A stretch of 64,000 nucleotides of DNA, from contig CAUTYX010000006.1 in the NCBI GenBank assembly GCA_963542695.1, positions 35,280-99,279 of the forward strand. Direction: 5' to 3'. The position numbers and the translations under genes were made by a program. This document shows, piece by piece, positions 15,579 to 23,945 of the stretch. Each line of letters starts with the position of its first letter. Position 1 is the first letter of the stretch. Source of the DNA: RUG100 sp963542695. GTDB taxonomy: Bacteria > Bacillota > Clostridia > Peptostreptococcales > Anaerovoracaceae. Under the pieces are notes generated by a model. That model was not told the origin of the DNA and did no database searches. It saw only the letters and a program-made list of their open reading frames with translations.

Positions 15579-17739
15579 ATGAAAATTTTATCAAAAATAA
15601 CATTGAGTATATTTGTGATAGCCGTCGTTGCTCTTTTCAGTTATATGTCTGCGGTATCCGTTATTCAAAATATGGAGAGAGGACGGGAACATTATTTTTT
15701 AGCTTTTCTGAAAAAGTGGATATAGATTGCTTTAAAGAATGGCAAGAGTACCTTAAAAACAGACCGGTGAATATCGGTCTGTTAACGTACCCTGATGTCA
15801 ATACGATACATGTTTATCAGGCAAAATTTACCGATAAAGATAAGCTTTTTCTACGGAAGGGAAGATTACCGAAAAACAGTAATGAATCCATAGGAAACTA
15901 TAATGATAGAGAAAAGTACACTCAAGTAGGGACGATTGCTGTTCCGGATACTGTGTTGAAATGGGGAATGTACAATCTGTCGGAAGTTACCGATATTTAC
16001 TTTACAAACCATCTGTTTATACAAGGCTCAAAAAGAGAACGGAAAAAAACGGAATTGTTTTTGAAAAAATATGGAGTAATAAAACAAGACAAAGACGAAT
16101 ATTCGTTATACGCACAAAATAGTAACCTTATGAAAAACATAATGGGATTTAGTATACTATTAGGAATTGTTTTTGCTATATTAAAATGTCTTACTCTTGT
16201 GATGAAACAAAAGAAAGTTGCTATATTAGTTGCTCTGGGGAAAAGGAATCGAGAAATATACATTCTTTATTTCAAGGAACAATTGATAGTAGACTTTTTT
16301 TATGTATGTGGGTTTGCCTTTGCAAGCAGTGCTGTACTGCAGGCTCTTGGATACCCTTCCATAGGGTTTCCTTTGTTGCGGAGTGTATGTATTATATGTG
16401 GGTTTTGCATCATGGTATTAGTCGTGCAATGTCTGATTTTAAAACGACAAATACGAAGTGCTGTTATCAGCCAAGGCATTAAGGGGCGGCGGCAAACAAG
16501 AAAATGGATAATCGCCAGCAGTAGCATTGTAATTATATTTGCTGTGGTGATACTTCTACTATTTATCCGTTTCGGAGATGCATTTTTGCAAATACAAAAG
16601 CTTAACGTAACAGCAAAAACATGGGAAGAAAAAACGCGAGGGATATATAGCCTAGGAATCAATTCTCAAATAGTAGATGGTACAAAAGAAGAAGTAATGG
16701 ATATTGTTGATAGACTGGCAAAGTTATATGACAGGTTGCAATACAATCATCATACCTTCTTCGTTGATGCCGATAATTTTCTTCGGGAGAAAGGGAAAAT
16801 AAAATTTGGCTATGAAGAAAATATACATAAGGAAGAAGATGTGTACTCTATGGATGGAGCCTGTTTGGTAGTAAATAATAATTATTTTGCAATGAACTCA
16901 ATTGAATTGAAAGCAAATGTACAGCATTCCCTGGTTGATGATAAGAACACCTTGAATGTAGTGGTCCCCAGAAAACTGAAAACAAAAGAAGCAATGATAA
17001 AGAGGGCCATGGCAGCAAGTTTTTATGCATACAAAATAGAAATGACTAATGAAAGAAGAGAAGAAGAGGGTAAGCCTTTTTTGAATATAAAAAAGAAGAT
17101 TTGAAAATAAATGTAATATATGTGAATAATAATCAGCGGTATTTTACCTATAATCAAAATGACGGATTGCCGGAAAACAATTATTTTGTCATTGATCCGG
17201 TGATTGCAATAGTGAATAGCAGCATGGACTCCGATTACTTGGGATCTGAGATGACCTTTACACAATTTGTAATAGGGAAATCCAAAAAACAAGCAATGGA
17301 ACATATAGAAAAAGATGTGCGAAAAACGAAAACGGAAGATTGTATTCATAGCTTGGTAAGTGTTTACGGAAAGTTAGGGCAGGAAATACATTCGATTAAG
17401 TTTTATGTACAATTATACGGCCTATCCATGGCCGGTGTATTACTGCTATTGATACTGCTTGTCCTTTTTCGTGTATCTTCATACTATCGTATTTATTACC
17501 AAAAAGTTACGGTATACATTCTTCATGGCCAAAGTAAGATTCGTATTTTACGACTGTCCATTTTACTGCAAACGGTAGTCGTTATGATTGCATCCCTTGT
17601 TATTGCAGTGATTACGAATTTTTTATGGGTGGTGGCAGCCGGAGGAGTTCTAGCAGTCTTTATGGCACTTGTGATGATACTCTATGGAAGTTATCTCGCA
17701 AGAAAAAATATTAGCGGGTTAAAGCGGGGGGAGAAATAA
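15579..17739 (+). pseudogene. Bacteriocin-associated ABC transporter permease (DUF1430-like), two frameshifts
   Basis: Read with two one-base corrections, this is a membrane protein of about 720 residues. It has an N-terminal helix (MKILSKITLSIFVIAVVALF, from ATG 15579), a large extracytoplasmic domain, three helices around 200-300, a second large domain and C-terminal helices ending KNISGLKRGEK. The topology and ATPase partner fit the FtsX-like permeases linked to lactococcin-972-type bacteriocin loci. The T6 run at 15695-15700 and the T6 run at 17077-17082 each need one more T. The first shift joins ERGREHYF to FSFSEKVDID; the second joins EEGKPFF to EYKKEDLKINV. As written, the gene gives separate fragments of 520 and 212 residues. 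No bacteriocin gene was found beside it. Confidence 0.6.
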
Positions 17740-17746
17740 TACATTC

Positions 17747-17775
17747 TTGACATAATATTCAGAATAAAGTAAATT
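17747..17775 (+). promoter_or_regulatory. Promoter, second copy of the duplicated sequence
   Basis: TTGACA (17747-17752), 17 bases, TAAATT (17770-17775), with the same spacer as at 15359. It lies 79 bases before the ATPase gene and 8 bases after the permease stop. Confidence 0.65.
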
Positions 17776-17853
17776 ATAACTAACTTCTATTTTTAATACA
17801 GGTATTGCTTATACATTGGTGATAAAATACCCCACTGAGGGAGGCTATAAAAA

Positions 17854-18507
17854 ATGATTCATTTGCAAGATGTTACCAAATCCTACGGTGAAAACCTTGT
17901 GTTATCAGACGTTAATATGGAAATCGAGAAACAGGATTTTGTGGTTATCCATGGGAAAAGCGGCTCCGGGAAATCAACTTTGCTAAATATATTGGGAGGG
18001 CTTGAGAAACCTAGTACCGGCTCCCTATCGGTGGCCGGTGAAACCATTGATTCTGCCAAAGAGCGGACTAGGCTGCGTCGTGAAAAAATAGGCTTTATTT
18101 TTCAAAATTATGGACTCATTGATGATGAAACAGTCAAAGATAACTTTAAAATTCTATCCAGCTCCCGGAATAAAATTACAGAAGATGATATGGTTGCCGC
18201 CTTGGATCGTGTGGATCTTGGCAGAGAATTTCTCAACAGAAAGGTCTATGAGATAAGTGGTGGCGAGCAGCAACGGGTTTCTATTGCCCGGGTAATTTTG
18301 AAAAAAGCCGATATTGTTTTGGCGGATGAGCCGACAGGCAATCTGAACACCGATAATGAACAACGAGTCTTTACCCTTTTGAAGGAGCTTAATGAAGAGG
18401 GCGTAACGGTGATTTGCGTTTCTCACAGTGAAGAAGCCAGAAAAACATTTTACCGGGAGTTTACTATTGACCACGGTGAAATTGTTGAAAACAAGCAAAA
18501 TGCATAG
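17854..18507 (+). CDS. ABC transporter ATP-binding protein (bacteriocin-export/FtsE-like)
   Basis: This 217-residue nucleotide-binding domain has Walker A GKSGSGKST, Q-loop IFQNYGLIDD, signature ISGGEQQR, Walker B IVLADEPTGNL and the switch His in VSHSEE. Its length and signature fit the small FtsE/MacB-like ATPases that pair with FtsX-like permeases, here the damaged gene upstream. ATG 17854 follows GGGAGGC at a suitable distance. It has its own promoter copy, so it can be expressed even though the permease frame is broken. Unless the permease is rescued, it has no obvious partner. Confidence 0.85.
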   Translation: MIHLQDVTKSYGENLVLSDVNMEIEKQDFVVIHGKSGSGKSTLLNILGGLEKPSTGSLSVAGETIDSAKERTRLRREKIGFIFQNYGLIDDETVKDNFKILSSSRNKITEDDMVAALDRVDLGREFLNRKVYEISGGEQQRVSIARVILKKADIVLADEPTGNLNTDNEQRVFTLLKELNEEGVTVICVSHSEEARKTFYREFTIDHGEIVENKQNA

Positions 18508-18521
18508 TGTCTAACAATCAT

Positions 18522-19280
18522 TTATGCCATGGGGTTCCATTGCATAATAATGTGACCATAGATACACGAGGGCTCATCCGAGTTCCGAAACCGGGAGAAG
18601 GTAGTGCCTCCTTCTTGCCATGTTTCGATGGTTACCTTATCCCCCAGGCGACATTCTTTCTCGTAAGAGACCATAATATCGGTTAGCGTCATGGTTTCAT
18701 ATAGAGCTTCATCTAAGGTGTCGCAGGCCCAGTCAATGTACACAGCATTGTTAGTGTGGTTGTTGGTGTCCGTGTCTCGCCGGGTTACGGTGGTTTCCAT
18801 AATGACATCCGGTTCCCGATTCGGGTATTTTTTCATGGAGTATCTTTCCTTGGCCAATGGACGACAATTGGAGAATTTGTAGGGATCCATAAAGCCGTTG
18901 GCCGGCCGAATGGGACGGCGCAGATTTGTATCTACCAACACCCATCGGCTGGACGCATAGACAATTTCGTTGCCTTGGTCATCTTCAATGGCAAAATCTC
19001 TATCTGCTTGAATTCTTCTATATTGATCACTCCAGGTAGAAAGCAGCAACTCTTCGCCTTCTTTTGGCCACCGGTGAATTTGAATATGCCAATGAGACAA
19101 TAGCCATCCCAGGTTTTCTCTCTTAAAAAAATCCAAATCGTAGCCAACCACATCAGAATGTTTAACGGAGATGCTCTGGAGAAAATCCACCAACTTGGAT
19201 GGCCTTAGTGTACGCTTATTATCAACGGTGAAGTAGTCCACACGGTAGTTTTGAAAAAAGGCGGAGGTTGTCAGTTCCAT
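18522..19280 (-). CDS. Acyl-ACP thioesterase
   Basis: This cytoplasmic enzyme releases fatty acids from acyl carrier protein. The 252 residues form the double hot-dog fold of the bacterial FatA-like family. The N-terminal half has SVKHSDVVGYDLDFF and LSHWHIQIHRWPKEGEELLLSTW. The second hot-dog has RRDTDTNNHTNNAVYIDWA, where the N-x-H-x-N-N-x-Y pattern carries the expected catalytic residues. ATG 19280 follows AAAGGATTTTT. It is transcribed towards the ABC transporter gene (convergent, 14 bases apart) and sits downstream of pgi with a gap of 50 bases. Confidence 0.88.
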   Translation of the reverse strand: MELTTSAFFQNYRVDYFTVDNKRTLRPSKLVDFLQSISVKHSDVVGYDLDFFKRENLGWLLSHWHIQIHRWPKEGEELLLSTWSDQYRRIQADRDFAIEDDQGNEIVYASSRWVLVDTNLRRPIRPANGFMDPYKFSNCRPLAKERYSMKKYPNREPDVIMETTVTRRDTDTNNHTNNAVYIDWACDTLDEALYETMTLTDIMVSYEKECRLGDKVTIETWQEGGTTFSRFRNSDEPSCIYGHIIMQWNPMA

Positions 19281-19330
19281 AAAAATCCTTTCTTAGAGTT
19301 GTTGTTTTGCTTACTGCATCAATAAGCAAA

Positions 19331-20563
19331 TTACAATTGATTGATGTAATTTCTCATTTCCTTTTTATAGGCTTCGACTCCCGGTTGGTTAAAGGGGTCG
19401 ACTCCCGATAATAGCGCCGAAACGGCACACTGCATTTCAAACCAGTATAGCAGCTGACCGACAGTTTCGGTATCCAGTTTTTCCAGAACAATGGAAATAA
19501 TCGGCGTTCCGGCAGCAACGTGAGCATCTAGTACGCCTTTTTCAGCACACGTATTCAGCTGGCGGATGGTTTTCCCTGCAAAGGGTTCCATGGCATCCTT
19601 TGGAATGGCCACGTCTTCTGTCGGATTGGCAACAGTAATAAAAGTTTCGTAAAAGATAGCCGTTCCTTGTTGGAGAAATTGTCCCATAGAATGAAGATCT
19701 CTACTAAAGAGCAAGCTGGCAGGGTAAATTCCTTTGCCGTCTTTTCCTTCGCTTTCGCCAAAAAGCTGCTTCAACCATTCGCCAAAGTATGCCAGATAAG
19801 GATCGAAGAATGCGAAGATTTCTATCGGCTTGTTCTCTTGAAAGAGCAGTTGGCGAGAAATGGCGTAATCTAAGGCTTTTCCTGTAAAAGCATCAAAAGA
19901 TGCCAGTTCTTTTGCACCTGCCAGTAGCTTGTGAATATCGATCCCTGCCACGGCAATAGGAAGCAGCCCTACCGGCGTCAGGACAGAATATCGTCCGCCG
20001 ATACTCTCGGGAAGATACAACAAGGTGCACCCTTCCTTGATAGCTTGGTCATACAAATAGTTGGACTTGTTTTCCGTAACTACGTATGTGCGTGCGGCCG
20101 TCTCTTTTTGTCCGTACTTTTGTATCATAATATTTTTGAAGATACCATAGGCAGAGAGGGTTTCTGTGGTGGAACCGGACTTGGAAATAACGCAAAGACA
20201 TAGATCCTTATCCCCGATTTCTGCCAACAGTTCCTTAATATAGCGACCGCTAAAGTTGTAACCTGCAAACAGAACCTTGGTTTTACCGGCTGTTGGCAGC
20301 ATATCGATGACTGCCTTGGCGCCCATAAAGGAACCGCCAACACCTAAAACTAAAAAGTAATCGCATTGTTGTCTGATTTTCTTGGCTGTTTCGGTAATGG
20401 AAGCGATTTGTTCCTTGCCATAGGTCAGGGGATTCTTGACCCAGCCGGTGAAAGAAAGAGTGTCGGAAAAAAGAGTTTGTAAAGCTTCGCAGGCTTTGTC
20501 TCGCCATGGCTGTACCTGTGATTCTAACAGCTGGCTATGTTGTAAATCCATTGCAAATTTCAT
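19331..20563 (-). CDS. pgi: Glucose-6-phosphate isomerase
   Basis: This enzyme interconverts glucose-6-phosphate and fructose-6-phosphate, linking the glycogen genes here with glycolysis. The 410 residues are a little shorter than the roughly 450 usual in this clade. Conserved elements are GVGGSFMGAKAVIDML, VISKSGSTTETL, the GGRYSVLTPVGLLPIAVAG signature, LFGESEGKDGKGIYPAS, and PFNQPGVEAYKKEM near the end with the catalytic lysine region. ATG 20563 follows GGGGGTG. A good promoter lies upstream at 20604-20632. Confidence 0.95.
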   Translation of the reverse strand: MKFAMDLQHSQLLESQVQPWRDKACEALQTLFSDTLSFTGWVKNPLTYGKEQIASITETAKKIRQQCDYFLVLGVGGSFMGAKAVIDMLPTAGKTKVLFAGYNFSGRYIKELLAEIGDKDLCLCVISKSGSTTETLSAYGIFKNIMIQKYGQKETAARTYVVTENKSNYLYDQAIKEGCTLLYLPESIGGRYSVLTPVGLLPIAVAGIDIHKLLAGAKELASFDAFTGKALDYAISRQLLFQENKPIEIFAFFDPYLAYFGEWLKQLFGESEGKDGKGIYPASLLFSRDLHSMGQFLQQGTAIFYETFITVANPTEDVAIPKDAMEPFAGKTIRQLNTCAEKGVLDAHVAAGTPIISIVLEKLDTETVGQLLYWFEMQCAVSALLSGVDPFNQPGVEAYKKEMRNYINQL

Positions 20564-20603
20564 AATACACCCCCTACGGTTGTTGAAATTGCCTATATTA
20601 AAT

Positions 20604-20637
20604 ATTATATTCCTCCAATGAAAAAGTGTCCATTGGA
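20604..20637 (-). promoter_or_regulatory. Promoter of pgi with an overlapping inverted repeat
   Basis: On the minus strand TGGACA (20627-20632), 17 bases, TATAAT (20604-20609). A 7-bp inverted repeat TCCAATG/CATTGGA (20614-20620 and 20631-20637) covers the spacer and -35, a position where a regulator could block the promoter. Confidence 0.6.
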
Positions 20638-20704
20638 AAAGAAGTGGCTATGTGCTACCATGGGTACGCAATCAATATAGTATAGATACCACAGGGAGCG
20701 CGTA

Positions 20705-22117
20705 ATGGAACAAGAAAAACGGAGCAGCGGCATTTTGTTGCCGGTGTTTTCACTTCCATCAAGATACGGCATAGGCTGTTTTTCGGCAGAAGCCTATAGC
20801 TGGATTGATATATTGAACCGAGCCGGACAACGATACTGGCAGCTTTTGCCCATGGGACCGGCTGACGAGACCGGATCCCCCTATTTGCCATTATCCAGTT
20901 TTGCAGGAAATCCTTTCTTTATCGATTTGTCGCGGCTGGTGGCAGAAGGACGATTAAAAGAAGATGATGTAGACAGAGTTGCAACGGCAAAAGAACAGAA
21001 CATTGTAGATTATCCCCATCTTGCACAATATCGCTGGAGGCTGCTGCGACAGGCTTTTTCTTGCATAAAAACAGACCGATGGATGGAACAGTTCCAAGAA
21101 GAAAATCGACACTGGTTAGAAGACTATGCTCTATTTATGGCGCTGAAGCACTATTTCGGGGAATCTGTTTCCTGGAGTTGCTGGGAACCGGCGTTACGGG
21201 ATAGAGAGCCGGAAACCATGGAAGAGTATAAAGAGAAATTATCAGAAGAAGTGTCTTTTCACAAGTGGACCCAGTATGAATTTTTCAGAGAATGGGAGGG
21301 AATTCACGGTTACGCTAAAGAGAAAAATATATCGGTAATAGGCGACATGCCTATGTATGTGTCCTATGAAAGTGCAGACTGTTGGGCTCACAGTCGGTTG
21401 TTTCAGCTTGATACAAGAAAGCGACCAAGGAGAATTGCAGGGGTGCCACCGGATGGTTTCTCTGCTACGGGACAAATTTGGGGAAACCCGGTATACCGTT
21501 GGGAAGCAAATGAAGAGGAACAGCATCAGTGGTGGGTACAGCGAGTAAAGCGGAATTTTGCCTTGTATGATGTATTGCGGCTGGACCATTTTCGTGGCTT
21601 AGATGCCTTCTATTCTTTGGATGGTGATGCAGTCGATGGGAAAGATGGACAATGGAACCCGGGCCCCGGAAGCCGGTTGTTCTCTGTTTTGCAAAAAGAG
21701 ATACCGAAAGCCTCTTTTATTGCAGAGAATCTGGGGTTTCTTACAGATTCTGTAGAAACGTTGCGGCAGCATTTGGCTATCCCCGGCACCAAGGTGCTCC
21801 AATTTGCCTTTGACGGAGACAGTGGCAACGAATATTTGCCTCATAATTACAGCAAAGACATGGTGGCCTACACCGGAACCCATGACAACGATACCCTGAA
21901 AGGCTGGTATACATCATTATCATGGGAACAACGGCAATACATTTGTCGCTATCTGGGTTTGGAAACAGAAGAAGCATCGGTAGATCGGGTAGTGGATTGC
22001 CTCATTGCCATTGTACAGAGCAGCGTTGCCGGTCTTGTGATTATTCCGGCACAAGACGTTTTACATCTAGGTAGTCGGGCACGATGTAATACGCCGGGGA
22101 CTGTAGGTAATAACTGA
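20705..22117 (+). CDS. malQ: 4-alpha-glucanotransferase (amylomaltase), C-terminally truncated by TGA
   Basis: This GH77 enzyme transfers maltodextrin segments between glucans. The N-terminal SGILLPVFSLPSRYGIGCFS and GPADETGSPY, the catalytic segments VLRLDHFRGL (nucleophile Asp) and AENLGFL (acid/base Glu), and YTGTHDNDT are all present. The frame stops at TGA 22115-22117, after NTPGTVGNN, at 470 residues. The next codons in the same frame read SWRMSPRQFTSELADSI and end at TAA 22199-22201, and are the expected family C-terminus. GNN is followed by Trp in the family, so TGG has probably become TGA. About 28 residues are lost; activity may survive. ATG 20705 follows AGGGAGCG. The gene is divergent from pgi and abuts the convergent pgcA. 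Confidence 0.88.
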   Translation: MEQEKRSSGILLPVFSLPSRYGIGCFSAEAYSWIDILNRAGQRYWQLLPMGPADETGSPYLPLSSFAGNPFFIDLSRLVAEGRLKEDDVDRVATAKEQNIVDYPHLAQYRWRLLRQAFSCIKTDRWMEQFQEENRHWLEDYALFMALKHYFGESVSWSCWEPALRDREPETMEEYKEKLSEEVSFHKWTQYEFFREWEGIHGYAKEKNISVIGDMPMYVSYESADCWAHSRLFQLDTRKRPRRIAGVPPDGFSATGQIWGNPVYRWEANEEEQHQWWVQRVKRNFALYDVLRLDHFRGLDAFYSLDGDAVDGKDGQWNPGPGSRLFSVLQKEIPKASFIAENLGFLTDSVETLRQHLAIPGTKVLQFAFDGDSGNEYLPHNYSKDMVAYTGTHDNDTLKGWYTSLSWEQRQYICRYLGLETEEASVDRVVDCLIAIVQSSVAGLVIIPAQDVLHLGSRARCNTPGTVGNN

Positions 22118-22201
22118 TCCTGGCGTATGTCACCGCGGCAGTTTACATCGGAATTGGCAGATTCCATTAAAGAGCGCTGCCGCATATATGGTCGCTGTTA
22201 A

Positions 22202-23917
22202 TTACTGTAAATACTTTTTTCCGGCATTCTTGATAGCCTTGGCTCGTCGCTCCGCTTCTTCTTTGGTATTTCCTTGAGTCATAATGTAAAATTTTAGCTT
22301 TGGTTCTGTTCCCGATGGGCGGAAAACGGCTCTGCATTGATGTTCCAGCTGGAAAAACAGCATGTTGCTATAGGGAAGGTCGCTGCCAATCTCTTTTCCA
22401 TCGGCATCAGTAATCGTCCCTTTGGTGTAATCCCGCAGTGCAACTACCGGCAGTCCCAATTCTACTGGCGGGTTAGTCTGGAGATTGTCCATAATAGCGG
22501 TAATTTTTGACGGTCCGTCAAACCCTTCTACGGTGTAGGATACCACTTCTTCTTTATAGTAGCCGTACTTTTGGTATAGATCTTCTAAGGCTTGGTACAA
22601 ATTTTTCCCTTGGGTATAGTAACGGCAAGCCATTTCGGCAATCAGCATGGACGCCAAAACAGCATCTTTATCTCTGGTGTAGGTGCCGGTCAGATACCCA
22701 CAGCTTTCTTCAAAACCGAATAAATACGTATATTCCTTACTGGCTTCAAATTCTTTGATTTTCTCACCGATATATTTAAAACCGGTCAAAGTTTCAAAGA
22801 GTGTGATATTGTGGTATTGGCAAATACGGTTAGCCATAGGAGAAGACACAATGCTTTTTACAACGGCGCAATTTGCCGCTAGTGTTCCTTTTTCCTGACC
22901 CATGGAAATCAAGTGATCCAAAAGCAATATTCCAATTTGGTTTCCTGTAAGACTTTCAAAATCATTGCCGTTGCGTACGACGATACCACACCTGTCACCG
23001 TCCGGGTCAGTACCGATCATCAAATCAATATTGTGCTTCTGCGCCATTTCCATGGCGATGGCAAAGCCTTCCTTGTTTTCCGGATTCGGCGAATCTACAG
23101 TCGGAAAATCGCCATCGATAACCATTTGCTCTTCTACCGTAAGAACATGCTTCATCCCAAGACGGCGTAATACTTCGGGAACTAATTTGTACCCGCTGCC
23201 GTGGAAAGGAGTGTAGATAATGGCCAGATCATCGGCTGCTTTTTCAACATAATCTCCGGCAACAGATTGTTCCAATACCTTTTCCATGTATTTTTCATCC
23301 ATTTCCTGTCCCAAATCTGTAATAAGACCTTGGTTGCGAGCTTCTATTAGGGAGATGGTACGCACATCATCGAAGATATCCAGCTGGGATATTTGCCGAG
23401 AAATTTTGGCAGCGTGTTCCGGCGGTAACTGGGCACCATCGGACCAATAAACTTTGTAACCGTTGTATTCTTTTGGATTGTGGCTGGCCGTGATATTGAT
23501 TCCGGCAATGGAGTTGGTTTCTCGCAAGGCAAAGGAAAGTTCCGGTGTAGGGCGCAGTTGATCAAAAATATTTACATGGATTCCGTTGGCTGTCAGGACC
23601 GAGGCGGCTTCCCAGGCAAATATATCGCTTTGGTGGCGAGAGTCGTAGGCGATGGTAACTCCACCGCCAATGTCTTCCCCGCATTGGTTGATTACATTGG
23701 CCAGACCTTGGGTGGCATATCGTATGGTGTAGACGTTGATGCCATTTAGTCCGGCACGCATAATCCCCCTAAGGCCGGCCGTTCCAAAGTCTAACATGGC
23801 GGAAAAACGCCCTTCTATTTCTTTTGGGTCATTTTCTATAGCGGCAAGCTCTTCCTTAGTGGCACGGTCTACTAGTAGAGACTGACGCCATTTTTCGTAA
23901 TTTTCACGGTGACTCAT
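22202..23917 (-). CDS. pgcA: Alpha-phosphoglucomutase / phosphomannomutase family
   Basis: This enzyme interconverts glucose-1-phosphate and glucose-6-phosphate, connecting GlgC and GlgP with central metabolism. The 571 residues match the long Bacillota phosphoglucomutase type. The active-site phosphoserine loop is ITASHNPKEYNGYK, the metal loop IGTDPDGDRCG, the sugar-specificity loop FGFEESCGYL and the phosphate loop FRPSGTEPKLKFY. ATG 23917 is preceded by AAGGAG; the frame is open 20 codons further but without a site. It lies 28 bases downstream of the amylase gene and is probably the last gene of the glgB-C-D-amylase operon. Confidence 0.93.
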   Translation of the reverse strand: MSHRENYEKWRQSLLVDRATKEELAAIENDPKEIEGRFSAMLDFGTAGLRGIMRAGLNGINVYTIRYATQGLANVINQCGEDIGGGVTIAYDSRHQSDIFAWEAASVLTANGIHVNIFDQLRPTPELSFALRETNSIAGINITASHNPKEYNGYKVYWSDGAQLPPEHAAKISRQISQLDIFDDVRTISLIEARNQGLITDLGQEMDEKYMEKVLEQSVAGDYVEKAADDLAIIYTPFHGSGYKLVPEVLRRLGMKHVLTVEEQMVIDGDFPTVDSPNPENKEGFAIAMEMAQKHNIDLMIGTDPDGDRCGIVVRNGNDFESLTGNQIGILLLDHLISMGQEKGTLAANCAVVKSIVSSPMANRICQYHNITLFETLTGFKYIGEKIKEFEASKEYTYLFGFEESCGYLTGTYTRDKDAVLASMLIAEMACRYYTQGKNLYQALEDLYQKYGYYKEEVVSYTVEGFDGPSKITAIMDNLQTNPPVELGLPVVALRDYTKGTITDADGKEIGSDLPYSNMLFFQLEHQCRAVFRPSGTEPKLKFYIMTQGNTKEEAERRAKAIKNAGKKYLQ

Positions 23918-23945
23918 AGGTACTACTCCTTTACTATATATAGGG

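Noticed and set aside
22115..22117. Selenocysteine or Trp reading of the TGA in malQ
   Set aside because: TGA is used as an ordinary stop elsewhere (for example at 51942-51944), no SECIS-like hairpin was seen after it, and Trp rather than Sec is expected at the site.
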